Assembly (NCBI RefSeq): GCF_000487995.2
Contig: NZ_CP097562.1
Location: forward strand, 1,299,001 to 1,363,000
Origin: Mucispirillum schaedleri ASF457
GTDB lineage: Bacteria; Chrysiogenota; Deferribacteres; Deferribacterales; Mucispirillaceae
Reading direction: 5' to 3'
DNA: 64,000 bases
Below the pieces are notes generated by a model that was not told the origin of the DNA, made no database searches, and worked only from the letters and a program-made list of their open reading frames with translations. Below, one piece after another: positions 46,804 to 56,997 of the stretch. The position numbers and the translations under genes are program-made. Positions within the stretch are counted from its first letter, which is position 1; each line of letters begins with the position of its first letter.

Positions 46804-47205
46804 ATGACAGCTGATATTATTACTCTTTATATTCAAATATTTTGTATTATAACATTTACTTTATATGTAGTATATGTGCTTGCAGTTATACCTCTTTATA
46901 AATCACTGCCATTAAAAATTGTTAAAATATATAATTCTGTAATGTTTGATTTTGCAATATTTATGGCAATATTAATGGTATTTTATGTATTAAACTTTTT
47001 AATATTCCATATAAAACATTCACTTTTTATAAGCATAGAATTAATGATAACATTATCTTCTGGTGTGCTGCTTTCAACTGTAATATCCTATTTTGCAGTA
47101 AACAGTTTTAATATATCAAAGCCAGCCGCTTATATTTTGTATCTTTTTTTATTTATATTTTTATTTGTGCTTTATATTGCTGTGATATTTAAACCTTTTT
47201 ACTAA
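46804..47205 (+). CDS. Small integral membrane protein, unknown
   Basis: A 133-aa protein with four predicted membrane helices (about 8-30, 43-66, 75-98, 106-130) and few charged residues. GGAG lies 5-6 bases before the ATG. It overlaps the converging neighbour by 4 bp. No family recognised. Confidence 0.65.
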   Translation: MTADIITLYIQIFCIITFTLYVVYVLAVIPLYKSLPLKIVKIYNSVMFDFAIFMAILMVFYVLNFLIFHIKHSLFISIELMITLSSGVLLSTVISYFAVNSFNISKPAAYILYLFLFIFLFVLYIAVIFKPFY

Positions 47206-47699
47206 AAGCAGATATTTTTAAAGGCTTCTGCATTTTCAGCCATAGCAGCTTTTATAATTTCTTCCTTTTCTTTATCTTTTGCCATAGCAATATCCTGCTG
47301 ATAACTTATATGTTCCATAATATATTCTGCTTTTTCTTTATTTTCTGCTTTATCTATACATATCTGATTAAGTGATGAAAGCAGAGAAAGCTCAGTATCA
47401 AACTTACTGTTATTATAAAAAAGATATGTTATAAGTTTCATTACATATATATAAATATGACTGTATGGCAGAATTCCGTATATATCTTCTTTTGAGCATT
47501 TATCATTTACAAGCATATCAAATGATGTATCATATTCATTTGGAATATGCAGATTTTTCCAAGATATTTCAAGTTCATCCAGTGCATTTAAAATTTCTAA
47601 ATCTGATTCATACTCTTTTGATAAAAGTTTTTCTAAATCTGGAATAATAGTTTCTTTAATTATATTTTCTATTTTTTCATCTTTAATATTTTGTGCCAT
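47202..47699 (-). CDS. Cytosolic helical protein, unknown
   Basis: A 165-aa acidic, mostly helical protein without signal or membrane segments. The C-terminal third is Glu/Lys/Ala-rich. Ends head-to-head with the small membrane-protein gene. No family recognised. Confidence 0.6.
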   Translation of the reverse strand: MAQNIKDEKIENIIKETIIPDLEKLLSKEYESDLEILNALDELEISWKNLHIPNEYDTSFDMLVNDKCSKEDIYGILPYSHIYIYVMKLITYLFYNNSKFDTELSLLSSLNQICIDKAENKEKAEYIMEHISYQQDIAMAKDKEKEEIIKAAMAENAEAFKNICF

Positions 47700-47856
47700 A
47701 AAATTATCCTCTTTAAAATATTAATAAATTTAACTATAATGTCAATAAATATTTATCTGTCTTACAATTAAATTCAAGAACTTTTTAGGATAAAATCATT
47801 TATGATATGCTTTAAATGCAGTATAATATTTATTATATAATTTGATAAATAAAAAA

Positions 47857-47876
47857 CGCAGGACAAAATGTCCTGC
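47857..47876 (-). terminator. Terminator of the flagellin-YezD transcript
   Basis: GCAGGACA pairs with TGTCCTGC (47858-47865 with 47869-47876) around AAA; on the minus strand GTTTTTTA follows. It is the first terminator downstream of the YezD-like gene. Confidence 0.85.
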
Positions 47877-47967
47877 ATTTTTGTTTTGAGCATTGTATTT
47901 CTATTAATGAGTTTAATAGTCTTAATTAATAATATCCATTTCCGCCATTTATAAATATCTATCTATA

Positions 47968-48144
47968 CTATATTTTGATAGATTCAGTTTTTTTAATGAT
48001 AGTAACTTTACCTGCTTCAAATTTTACTTCAACAGAGCCATAAAAGCCTTGTTCCATAGTTTCTCTCATTATTTCATAAAGTTTAGTAAGTTGTGATTTT
48101 CCGCCAATTTGTTGTTCGTTTTTGTTAATACTTAATGCTGCCAT
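47968..48144 (-). CDS. YezD-like (DUF2292) small protein
   Basis: A 58-aa protein. The C-terminal half, FYGSVEVKFEAGKVTIIKKTE, matches the DUF2292 pattern (GSV, then GK, then a TE motif). The ATG at 48144 has a strong GGAGGAG 4-5 bases upstream; a longer frame to 48177 lacks one. It follows the flagellin gene by 71 bases with no terminator between, so it is probably co-transcribed. Function is unknown for the family. Confidence 0.75.
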   Translation of the reverse strand: MAALSINKNEQQIGGKSQLTKLYEIMRETMEQGFYGSVEVKFEAGKVTIIKKTESIKI

Positions 48145-48215
48145 AATGCTCCTCCTCAAATGTTTTGTTCGTTGCATTTATTTTTTAATTTTATTTTATA
48201 TTCTCTTTTATGCTC

Positions 48216-50576
48216 TTATGCTTGTAAAAGCGATAAAGCAATTGCAGGTATTTGGTTAGCCTGTGCAAGTATTGCAATATTTGCCTGATATGCAACTTGT
48301 GCAGTAGTCATTGCTGTTGTTTCTCTTGCTATATCAGTATCTCTTATTCTAGATTCGCTTGATGTAGTATTTTCTTCTGCTGTTGCAAGAGTATTTATTG
48401 TGCTGTTTAATCTGTTTATATATGCACCAATTTTTGCTCTTGTTGATACAACTTTAGTTAATGCGTTATCTATTTCAGTAATAGCTCTTTGAGCATCATC
48501 CTGAGTATTAATGTTTGTATTGCCTATACCTAAAGCTGCAGTATTTAATGCTGGAAGAGATACATCTAATTTTTCGCCTTTTTCTGTGCCTATTTGTATT
48601 TCTGTTCTTGCATCAACTATATGCAGATTTAAGTTTTGGTTTTCAAGTCTGCTGCTTGGCTTAAAATCAATTTTGCCTGTGCCTGTATTATAATAAGCAT
48701 CAACACCAGTTCTTGTATCAACTATTAAATCAACTCCGGGAATAACATCTGTTACTCTTGAATTGCTTGTTACTCTTTCCCCTGATATTACACCAGTTAA
48801 GTTGTCTTTTGCAGTAATAGTTTGTATATTCTGGCTTGATTCCTGCACAACTTCAAGACCGAGTGCGTCCATTAATTTTTGGCTTCCAATAAATGAAAGC
48901 TCGCCATCTTTGCCAGTTAAAGCTGATTGAAGTATCATAGTTCCTGGAACTACACCAAACCCTGTGCTTTCTGTCTGGTTAAAAGATATGAGTTTTTTAT
49001 CAACTTCTGTTAAACCGCTGCCCATATCTAAGTCTTGAGTAATTGCTTTTGTTATTTTATCTACTACATCTTGAATAGTATCATCACCTTCTAAATAGAT
49101 TGTAGTATTTTTATTGTTTCCATATATTTTTAATTCCTGAGTTACAGCAAAAAGCTCAACACCATTTTCATCTACAAAGTTTGCAAGCTCTGAAAGTTTT
49201 GTTGTAGATGTAGCAGCTTTACCGCCTTTGCGGACTTCTATTGTTGCTGTTCCTGATAAAGTCTGACCATTTGCAGCAGCACCAGTATTTTCTTTAAATC
49301 CTAATGTAATTTCTCCAGCATTAAATGTTCCAGTTTTGCTGTCTAATGTTACTGTATGCACTGTTACATTGTTATAGTCAACTATGCCGTCTTTATCATC
49401 TGGTTTAGTTAATGAATCAGGCTGATTATAAACTATTACAGGACCTTGAACTCCATTATGGCTGATTTGTAAAGCACCGCCGCCATTTGCAATTAAATTA
49501 TCATCATTTGCAACGCCTTTTGAATCAGTTACAGAAAAAAGGAATTTATCGCCATCATTTACTGTATCTGCTCCCGCAAGCATAGGTATTTCAAAGTTTA
49601 AGTTAAAGCCATTAGAGTTATATGAGCCTTGTAATTTACCATTTACTGATGTAAAATCTAACCACTGACCTTCTTCACCATTTTCTGCAGAAATAAATTT
49701 TACTCTGTAACCTGCACCAGCTGCTGCATTAGTGCTGTTTTCTGTAAATTCTATCATAAAGTAACCACTTTCATTTGTAGTAACTGCAGTAACTGAGCCA
49801 AAAGCCATATTTGAGCCATTTTTTTGGTAGCTGTTAATAAAAGTCATAGATGATGACATCTGTGCACCAGCTGCACCACCATCTGTTGGGTTTTGAATTG
49901 TTACAGAATAGCTGCCTTCTTCTGTATCTTGAATATTATAAGGATTGCTTACCTGACCTATATTTGTAGTGCCTTGGCTTCCTACATAAGCACCAAGTTT
50001 ACCTTCTCTTAATGTAAAAATTTGAGTAGACTGCACTTGGTTTTGACCCGGTTTTACATTAAAATTAATATCATAGTTGCCATCAGCTACTGTGCCATTA
50101 ATAACTGCACTGATTTTATCTGTGCCGCTGTTCCAAGCACCGCTTGATTCACCATTAATAAGTTTTTTAGTGTTAAATTGAGTAGTTTCAGAAATCCTGT
50201 CAATTTCTTCTTTTAACTGGTCTATTTCTTTTTGAATTTCTAGTCTGTCATTAGCAGAATAAACACCATTTGCACCTTCAACTGCTAGTTCTCTCATTCT
50301 TTGAAGCATATTAGATACTTCATTTGCAGCACCTTCTGCTGTTTGAAGATATGAAATACCATCTTGTGCATTTTGTGATGAAGTTTGCAGACCTAAAATA
50401 AAGCCCCTCATTTTTTCAGATATTGCCATACGAGATGGGTCATCCATAAAAGTATTTATGCGTAATCCTGAAGAAAGTCTATTTATTGACTGGCTTAAAT
50501 CGCTCTGATTTCTACCAGCAGCAACTAAGCTTGATAAAGAAAACAAATTTGAGTTAGTAATCATACCTGTTGACAT
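48216..50576 (-). CDS. Flagellin with a very large variable region
   Basis: The filament protein of the flagellum, secreted by the flagellar type III system. Conserved N-terminal D0/D1 (about 1-150) and C-terminal D1/D0 (about 700-786) helices are clear, the C-terminus ending ANQIPAIALSLLQA. The central about 550 residues are strand-rich, Gly/Asn/Thr-rich D2/D3-like inserts, making it 786 aa against about 500 for common flagellins. The site recognised by host TLR5 in other flagellins is well conserved (QRMRELAVE, 92-100). GGGAGG precedes the ATG, and a sigma-28 promoter lies at 50626-50652. Confidence 0.95.
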   Translation of the reverse strand: MSTGMITNSNLFSLSSLVAAGRNQSDLSQSINRLSSGLRINTFMDDPSRMAISEKMRGFILGLQTSSQNAQDGISYLQTAEGAANEVSNMLQRMRELAVEGANGVYSANDRLEIQKEIDQLKEEIDRISETTQFNTKKLINGESSGAWNSGTDKISAVINGTVADGNYDINFNVKPGQNQVQSTQIFTLREGKLGAYVGSQGTTNIGQVSNPYNIQDTEEGSYSVTIQNPTDGGAAGAQMSSSMTFINSYQKNGSNMAFGSVTAVTTNESGYFMIEFTENSTNAAAGAGYRVKFISAENGEEGQWLDFTSVNGKLQGSYNSNGFNLNFEIPMLAGADTVNDGDKFLFSVTDSKGVANDDNLIANGGGALQISHNGVQGPVIVYNQPDSLTKPDDKDGIVDYNNVTVHTVTLDSKTGTFNAGEITLGFKENTGAAANGQTLSGTATIEVRKGGKAATSTTKLSELANFVDENGVELFAVTQELKIYGNNKNTTIYLEGDDTIQDVVDKITKAITQDLDMGSGLTEVDKKLISFNQTESTGFGVVPGTMILQSALTGKDGELSFIGSQKLMDALGLEVVQESSQNIQTITAKDNLTGVISGERVTSNSRVTDVIPGVDLIVDTRTGVDAYYNTGTGKIDFKPSSRLENQNLNLHIVDARTEIQIGTEKGEKLDVSLPALNTAALGIGNTNINTQDDAQRAITEIDNALTKVVSTRAKIGAYINRLNSTINTLATAEENTTSSESRIRDTDIARETTAMTTAQVAYQANIAILAQANQIPAIALSLLQA

Positions 50577-50625
50577 CTTGTCCTCCCTGACTTATTCAAT
50601 AGAGTCCCAACCTTGTATGGTATAT

Positions 50626-50652
50626 GTATCGTAAAAACTTAAAAATACTTTA
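50626..50652 (-). promoter_or_regulatory. Sigma-28 (FliA) promoter of the flagellin gene
   Basis: Minus-strand TAAA (50649-50652), exactly 15 bases, then TACGATAC (50626-50633), matching the consensus TAAA-N15-GCCGATAA at all four -35 bases and 5 of 8 -10 bases including CGATA. It predicts a leader of about 45 bases before the ATG at 50576. Confidence 0.75.
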
Positions 50653-50798
50653 ATAAAATTTTAGTTTTTTTAATCTTTTTTCTCGGCTTCCCTGCCGTTT
50701 TATTCTTTATCGGAATAGTAAAACAAAACTTTAGAAAATATTTTACTTATATTAAAAAAAAATTTATACTTTTATAAACTATGACTTGAGGAGCTTAT

Positions 50799-52451
50799 AT
50801 GTGCAGATTTTTATTGCTTTTTATTCTTTTGTTTCCATTCAGCATATATGCTGAAAATATCTCCCTTGATAACAGCATTTATGAAGTAATGCGTATAGGC
50901 TTTATTCTGCCGCCTGCTGATTTAAGATGGGAAAATACTTCTACTAAATCAAACTATACTGATATTAAAGCAAAAATTAGGAAGCAGCTTCAGGATGCTT
51001 TAGAGCTTAATAAAAAATATCCAAATATTACTAAAAATCAAAAAAATAATATTATATTCCGCTATCATCATTTACAGGCAGAGCTGCAAGACAGCATAAA
51101 AAATAAAAAAGTAAAATCTGTGGAAATCCCACTTTATAAACTTTATTTAGATTTATCTTTAATGTGTATAAATGAATATAAAGATGATATTTCAAACTTT
51201 GCGTCTTTTGATGAAAGTTACTTTTATATAGCTTTAAGAAGCCGTATTTTAATAAGCTATATTTTATTTAATATTAACTATATGCCGGAAGAACAGAAAA
51301 TTATACTTGAATATACTGCTATGTATATAGAAAGATATAAGGAATATATGCAGAATGACTTTAAAACAAAAGTTACTAAGTATGATTATTATAAAGCATA
51401 TAAAAAAGCTGCAGATGAACTTATAAATGCAGTAAATGAAAGATATAACCTGAATAAAAAAATAAATCTTGCAGATATTAAAGATAAAAATGGAAATTCA
51501 TTAAAAGGGTTATGGTTTAGTATTGATTTTGATAAAGCAGGCAGTCCGCTTTTTACTGCTTATTACAGTCTTTTCTTTGGCGGATATACTGGATACCATT
51601 ATTACAATTTTTCTTCATATTATAATTTTGTTGAAACATTTTATACAAATGCTGAAAGCAGAACAACCTTATTATTATACCCTAAAACAGTATACGAAAA
51701 AAATAATATTATATATGTTACCCTTGAAAATGACCCTGTAAATAACCAGTCTGGCTATGCAAAACCGCTGTATATTCAAGCAAGATTTAAAGATTCTAAA
51801 CTATTAGAGCTGACTGATTCTTACTATGACGGTATTTCTTTATTTGTAGATAATATGGATAAATATATCAAACCATATAAGCTGAACCTTTCTTTAAACC
51901 AAAAAGTCAGTAAAGATAATATTGAAAAAAACATAACTGCCTTTGTTAAAAAGTCAGATAAACATGCTGATATTTATAATGCTGGAACTTATGCTGTTAA
52001 TAACAAAACATTTTACATATTTATATCATACCATAACTATGCTTATGGCTATGATGGCATTAACAGCAGATGGAAAAATACTGTTATTACTTTCTGGGAA
52101 GATATGGGGCAGTATGCAGTATTAAAGGATTACTCATATCTTGATAATGGTGGAACTCTTCAAAAATGCAGTGCTCAAAATAATCTGCTTTTATGCAGTA
52201 TGATATATAGTGACGAAAGAACAGCTTATGGAAATAATTTTTATACTTATATATTAGATAATGACAGCTTTTATCTATATTCTTATAAAAATATTACAGG
52301 TATAGCTGATAAGAAAGCAGCATGCACATATTATACTTATAGTGCTGAAAATAAAAAATCTATCCATGATGTTACATTAGACTATCTTAAAAATTTAAGA
52401 GATAAATCATACAGCAGTAAAAAATGTGCTAAATTAGTGGGTGTAGAATAG
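50799..52451 (+). CDS. Large exported protein, unknown
   Basis: A 550-aa protein with a signal peptide ending IYAEN (cleavage about residue 19). The mature part is Tyr/Lys/Asn-rich, mostly mixed helix then strand, with a C-terminal half of short aromatic strands. Strong GAGGAG 5-6 bases before the ATG. It is divergent from the flagellin. No domain recognised; periplasmic or surface location is inferred from the signal peptide. Confidence 0.7.
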   Translation: MCRFLLLFILLFPFSIYAENISLDNSIYEVMRIGFILPPADLRWENTSTKSNYTDIKAKIRKQLQDALELNKKYPNITKNQKNNIIFRYHHLQAELQDSIKNKKVKSVEIPLYKLYLDLSLMCINEYKDDISNFASFDESYFYIALRSRILISYILFNINYMPEEQKIILEYTAMYIERYKEYMQNDFKTKVTKYDYYKAYKKAADELINAVNERYNLNKKINLADIKDKNGNSLKGLWFSIDFDKAGSPLFTAYYSLFFGGYTGYHYYNFSSYYNFVETFYTNAESRTTLLLYPKTVYEKNNIIYVTLENDPVNNQSGYAKPLYIQARFKDSKLLELTDSYYDGISLFVDNMDKYIKPYKLNLSLNQKVSKDNIEKNITAFVKKSDKHADIYNAGTYAVNNKTFYIFISYHNYAYGYDGINSRWKNTVITFWEDMGQYAVLKDYSYLDNGGTLQKCSAQNNLLLCSMIYSDERTAYGNNFYTYILDNDSFYLYSYKNITGIADKKAACTYYTYSAENKKSIHDVTLDYLKNLRDKSYSSKKCAKLVGVE

Positions 52452-52510
52452 GCGAATTATCTAACAAAATATTTTTCATCTCTAAAAATCAGGCTTAAAA
52501 TGTCAGCAGT
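52450..52510. repeat. Partial interspersed repeat, copy E
   Basis: A short remnant, GGCGAATTATCTAAC...AAAAATCAGGCTTAAAATG, resembling the two cores of copy A brought together. It lies between two convergent genes. Confidence 0.5.
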
Positions 52511-52519
52511 GCATATTTG

Positions 52520-53716
52520 CTATATCTCCCATATTGATAATGCCACAGCTTCACTATTTAACTCTTTATACATATCAGTTAAACATATTACAGCACCATA
52601 TCCAAGCTGTTTATGAAGCACTGCTTTTTTAAATGATGAAATATATTTATTTTCAGGCTCAGATATATTTTTAATATTTACTGGATAAAAATATTCTTCA
52701 TCTTCTATTAATAAGTCAATAGATACTTTTGAGTTATCTCTGTAATGGTAAAACAATGCTTTTCTGCCGTTATGTCTGTAACTTTTTAAAATCTCCATAA
52801 TAACAAAAGTTTCAAAAAAACTGCTGCTTAGATTACTTTTTTCAAGTTCTTCTGCACTGTTTATTGACAAAAGCCATGCTGCAAGCCCTGTGTCAGTCAT
52901 ATATATTTTTGGTGCTTTTATATACCGCTTTGTATTTTCTGTATAATATGGCTTTAATAAATAAACAATACCTGCCTGCTCTAATATATACACCCAGCTT
53001 TTTATTGTATTTGGCACAGCATTCACTTTCTCTGCTATCTCTGTAATATTTAATTCCTTTCCTGTGTAGAAAGCCATGATTGTTAAAAAATTTAGAAAAA
53101 CTGCTTTATTAGTTACACTTATTTTATCATTTATATCTTTCTGTAATATATTTTCTATTTTACTGCTGTAAAAATTATCCCATATATCAAAATCATCTGT
53201 TTCTTCATAGTCTGGGAAAAATCCACGCCATATCAGTTTATAAGTATGGTGAATACTTTTTTTGCTTATAATACATGGTGGACGCTTTGACGGCACAAAC
53301 GGTTTCTGTATATGCCCCATATTTGCCATTTCATAAATAGAAAGCCCCATTAATTCTAAATATATACATTTATTCTGCATATATTCTTTATACTCATTCG
53401 TGAAGTCTAGCTGCTGATTTGCAATAAAGATTATTTTTTTATTTTCAATTTCTGTAATATGCTGGAGCAGATTTAATGAATACTGAATATCATTGATTAT
53501 TAAAGGCGGTTTATGTCTGCTGAAAAATTGACTGGTGGAATTATTTGCAAGCAGCATTTCTTTAATATTGCTTAAAGGAACACATGGAATATTATCGTAA
53601 TATGAGCAGGCAGCAGAAAGTTTACCTGCTCCACGCATACCTGTTATAATTACAGGTTTATCTATATTTCCAAGTTTTCTAATATATTCAACTATACTTC
53701 GCCTTACAAATCTCAA
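52520..53716 (-). CDS. AAA-like ATPase with DUF4143, degenerate Walker motifs
   Basis: A 398-aa protein of the AAA_14/DUF4143 family: N-terminal P-loop domain and C-terminal DUF4143 with a restriction-nuclease-like end (VSIDLLIEDEEYFYPVNIK). In family members the P-loop reads GxRxxGKT/S and Walker B ends Asp-Glu; here they are GMRGAGKLS and IINDIQ, so the Ser/Thr after Lys and the Walker B Glu are replaced. ATP hydrolysis may be lost. The family's role is unknown. Single-gene unit. Confidence 0.8.
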   Translation of the reverse strand: MRFVRRSIVEYIRKLGNIDKPVIITGMRGAGKLSAACSYYDNIPCVPLSNIKEMLLANNSTSQFFSRHKPPLIINDIQYSLNLLQHITEIENKKIIFIANQQLDFTNEYKEYMQNKCIYLELMGLSIYEMANMGHIQKPFVPSKRPPCIISKKSIHHTYKLIWRGFFPDYEETDDFDIWDNFYSSKIENILQKDINDKISVTNKAVFLNFLTIMAFYTGKELNITEIAEKVNAVPNTIKSWVYILEQAGIVYLLKPYYTENTKRYIKAPKIYMTDTGLAAWLLSINSAEELEKSNLSSSFFETFVIMEILKSYRHNGRKALFYHYRDNSKVSIDLLIEDEEYFYPVNIKNISEPENKYISSFKKAVLHKQLGYGAVICLTDMYKELNSEAVALSIWEI

Positions 53717-53900
53717 AACAACTCCAATATGCAGTCATATTTCATATTTACATTATATTTAATATTTAGTATATTTTTCTTTAATTTATATAATAATTAA
53801 TTATTAATCAAGAGCTTTCTTATTTGCAGTTAAAATGAATATATGTCAATAATGTGTATTTCTAATGGAATTATCTTTTTATATGGCTTATGACACAGTC

Positions 53901-53935
53901 AAAAAAAGAAGCAGAAAGTTTTATTCCTGCTTCTT
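53901..53935 (-). terminator. Terminator of glpT
   Basis: On the minus strand AAGAAGCAG (53935-53927) pairs with CTGCTTCTT (53914-53906) around 12 bases, followed by seven T. It lies about 26 bases after the glpT stop. Confidence 0.9.
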
Positions 53936-53960
53936 AATTTATATATTACAAAATATGTTA

Positions 53961-55316
53961 CTAACTCATTTTTGCATTTATGGCTTTTTGTTTGTTTTCA
54001 TTGAGTTTTGTCATGAAAAGAAGAATAATTGCTAAAATACAGCCGCCAATCATAACTATAAAACCACCATTCCAGCCAAAAAAGTCTACAGTATAGCCAA
54101 CTATAGCACTTGCTGCAACTGAACCGCCAAGATAACCAAAAAGTCCAGTAAAGCCTGCCGCTGTTCCTGCTGCTTTTTTAGGAGCAAGCTCTAATGCATA
54201 TAACCCTATCAGCATAACAGGACCATATATTAAGAAACCAATAGCTATCATACATGCCATATCAACTGTTGGATTGCCAGCTGGGTTTAACCAGAATATT
54301 GTAACAGCTATTGTTACAAGTATCATAAAGAAAAGACCTGTAATACTTCTTGAGCCTTTAAAAACTTTATCACTCATCCAGCCACAAAGAAGAGTGCCGG
54401 GAATACCTGCATATTCATATAAAAAATAACCTATTGAGCTCATCTGCATTTCAAAGCCTTTTACTTCTCTTAAATATGTAGGCGACCAGTCTAATATGCC
54501 ATAACGAATGAGATAAACAAATACATTAGCGATAGCTATAAACCATAATAATTTATTAGGGAATACATACTGCATAAATATTTCTTTTGCAGTTAATTCT
54601 TTTTCTGATGTGTCTTTATTATAATCAGGTGGATAATCGTTTTTATATTCTTCAATAGATGGTAAACCACATGACTGTGGAGTATCTCTCATTAAAAAGA
54701 AAGCTAATACAGCAACAGTAATAGCTGCAAGAGAAGGCATATAAAAAGCAGCACGCCAGTCATGAAACCAAGCCATACCCCATAAAAAGAATATTGGTGG
54801 AAGCCCCCCTCCAACATTATGAGCAACATTCCATAAGGAAACTATAGTTCCACGCTCTTTATGAGACCACCAGTGAACCATTGTTCTCCCACATGGAGGC
54901 CAGCCCATACCTTGAAACCATCCACAAAGAAAGAGAAGGACAAACATTATAGTAACAGAAGAAGTCGCCCATTCAAATCTACCCATAATAAGCATCATAG
55001 AAGCTGCCAGAATTAAGCCGACTGGTAAAAATACCCGTGGATTTGCCCTGTCAGAGAATGAACCCATAATGAATTTTGAAAAACCGTAGGCTATAGATAC
55101 ACCAGAAAGAGCAATACCAAGCTCGCCTTTTGTATATCCATATTCTTCAATAAGGTAAGGCATTGCCAAACCAAAATTTTTGCGGACAAAATAATATGCT
55201 GCATAGCCTATAAATATACCCACAAAAATTTGAACACGCAGACGCTTATAAAGAAGGTCTACCTGTTCTTCAGGCACTCTCTCAATGTGAGGAGCAGGTT
55301 TAAAAATATTTATCAT
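53961..55316 (-). CDS. glpT: Glycerol-3-phosphate/phosphate antiporter (GlpT-like, MFS OPA family)
   Basis: A 451-aa transporter with about 12 membrane helices. It has the organophosphate:phosphate antiporter motifs, including [15 protein letters not shown] (the substrate-binding arginine on helix 1, R45 in E. coli GlpT), [17 protein letters not shown] and [17 protein letters not shown] (R269 equivalent). Length and pattern favour GlpT over UhpT or PgtP, but substrate choice among these relatives is not certain. Single-gene unit with its own promoter and terminator. Confidence 0.85.
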   Translation of the reverse strand: MINIFKPAPHIERVPEEQVDLLYKRLRVQIFVGIFIGYAAYYFVRKNFGLAMPYLIEEYGYTKGELGIALSGVSIAYGFSKFIMGSFSDRANPRVFLPVGLILAASMMLIMGRFEWATSSVTIMFVLLFLCGWFQGMGWPPCGRTMVHWWSHKERGTIVSLWNVAHNVGGGLPPIFFLWGMAWFHDWRAAFYMPSLAAITVAVLAFFLMRDTPQSCGLPSIEEYKNDYPPDYNKDTSEKELTAKEIFMQYVFPNKLLWFIAIANVFVYLIRYGILDWSPTYLREVKGFEMQMSSIGYFLYEYAGIPGTLLCGWMSDKVFKGSRSITGLFFMILVTIAVTIFWLNPAGNPTVDMACMIAIGFLIYGPVMLIGLYALELAPKKAAGTAAGFTGLFGYLGGSVAASAIVGYTVDFFGWNGGFIVMIGGCILAIILLFMTKLNENKQKAINAKMS

Positions 55317-55401
55317 ACTTATACCTCCCTAATATGATATAAAATAAAACTATCTTTTAAAAAGGAAGAAAAACAGGCAAATATAATCAGACTGTTAGTA
55401 T

Positions 55402-55436
55402 GATGTATTTTTACATCGATACTATATTTATGTCAA
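55402..55436 (-). promoter_or_regulatory. glpT promoter with an overlapping inverted repeat
   Basis: Minus-strand TTGACA (55431-55436), 17 bases, TAAAAA (55408-55413). A perfect inverted repeat GATGTA-TTTT-TACATC (55402-55417) covers the -10, where a repressor would block transcription. The operator role is inferred. Confidence 0.5.
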
Positions 55437-55470
55437 TCAATATTTTATTATAGAATAGATTTAGTTGTAT

Positions 55471-56997
55471 TTATATATTGTTATCAGGCAGTTTCATTTG
55501 AAATGCTTCTAATATATGAGTGCATTCTATTTTAGAACAGCTGTTTAAATCTGCTATGGTTCTTGAGGTTTTTAAGATTTTAGAGTAGGAACGGGCTGAA
55601 ATATTATGTTTTGACATGATTTGTTCCATTATTTTTAAGGCATTGTCATCTAGATTGCAGTATTTCCTTACCATGCTTTCACTCATTTCAGAATTATAAA
55701 GTATCCCCTCATCTTTAAATCTCTCAGCCTGTATTTTATGCGCATTAATTACCCGACAGCGAATATCAGCAGAAGATTCTCCCTCCTGCAAGTCCATTAA
55801 ATCTTTATAATCAACAGCTTCTACATGAGATATTAAATCAATCCTGTCAAGCATAGGACCTGAAAGTTTTGCACGGTATCTGTCTATTGCATTCTGCGAA
55901 CATGTGCAGTCTTTACGGCTGTCCCCTAAATAACCACACGGACATGGGTTCATTGCTGCTACAAGCATAAATTTAGCAGGATATGTTACAGTTCTGCCTG
56001 CTCTTGCAATAGTTACAAATCTATCTTCCAAAGGCTGTCTTAAAACTTCTAAAACACTTCTTGAAAATTCAAGCATCTCATCAAGAAATAGAATACCGCT
56101 GTTAGCAATGCTTACATTACCGGGCTTAGCTTTTGTTCCACCACCAATAACTGCAATATTACTTGATGTATGGTGGGGGCTGACAAATGGTCTTTTATTT
56201 ATAAGCCTGCCGCTGTCTTTAATTAGACCTGCAACTGAATGGATTTTTGTTGTTTCAAGAGCTTCCTTTAATGTCATTGGCGGAAGAATAGATGGCATAC
56301 GCCTTGCAATCATTGTTTTGCCACTGCCGGGGCTTCCTATCATTATAAAATTATGCATACCGCTTGCTGCCACTTCTGCTGCACGGCGGGCTGCAAACTG
56401 ACCCTTTACATCTTTAAAATCTATACCGTAATCTATAAATGATATTTCATCTAAAACTTTACTGTTTATTACAGGCTGTTTCTCAATATCACCCCTTAAA
56501 AATCCTATTACATCTGATAAGCTTTCAAAGCCGTAAACTTCCACATCTGGTATTAAAGATGCTTCCATAACATTTTCTACAGGCAGTATTATTTTTTTTA
56601 TACCTGTTTCCATTGCATATTCTGTCATAGATAATATACCAGTTACTGCACGCAGCCTGCCGTCAAGAGAAAGCTCGCCAAGTATTAAATATTCATCAAG
56701 ATTTTTATCTATAATACCCACTGCTTTCAATATAGAGACAGCAACAGGCAAATCAAAATGACTTCCGTCTTTTTTCATATCAGCAGGGGCAAGGTTTATT
56801 GTTACAGGATGATTAAAAAAATGATAGTCTAAATTTTTAAGAGATGCTTTTACTCGCTCTTTACTTTCTTTGATAGCATTATCACCAAGACCTACAATAG
56901 AAAAAGAGGGCAGACCATATGAGGAAACATCACATTCCACATCTACCCCCACTCCAGATATACCATTAAGGTATGATGATTTTATTTTGGCAAACAT
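55471..56997 (-). CDS. comM: YifB/ComM-family Mg-chelatase-like ATPase
   Basis: A 508-aa AAA+ protein: N-terminal ChlI/Lon-S5-like domain, the AAA+ core with Walker A GSPGSGKTMIARR and LFLDEMLEFSR, a zinc-like cysteine cluster (CPCGYLGDSRKDCTC) and a C-terminal helical domain. ComM is a helicase that aids branch migration during natural transformation; the family is also widespread in non-competent bacteria. Its start overlaps the sppA stop by one base (TAATG). Confidence 0.9.
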   Translation of the reverse strand: MFAKIKSSYLNGISGVGVDVECDVSSYGLPSFSIVGLGDNAIKESKERVKASLKNLDYHFFNHPVTINLAPADMKKDGSHFDLPVAVSILKAVGIIDKNLDEYLILGELSLDGRLRAVTGILSMTEYAMETGIKKIILPVENVMEASLIPDVEVYGFESLSDVIGFLRGDIEKQPVINSKVLDEISFIDYGIDFKDVKGQFAARRAAEVAASGMHNFIMIGSPGSGKTMIARRMPSILPPMTLKEALETTKIHSVAGLIKDSGRLINKRPFVSPHHTSSNIAVIGGGTKAKPGNVSIANSGILFLDEMLEFSRSVLEVLRQPLEDRFVTIARAGRTVTYPAKFMLVAAMNPCPCGYLGDSRKDCTCSQNAIDRYRAKLSGPMLDRIDLISHVEAVDYKDLMDLQEGESSADIRCRVINAHKIQAERFKDEGILYNSEMSESMVRKYCNLDDNALKIMEQIMSKHNISARSYSKILKTSRTIADLNSCSKIECTHILEAFQMKLPDNNI

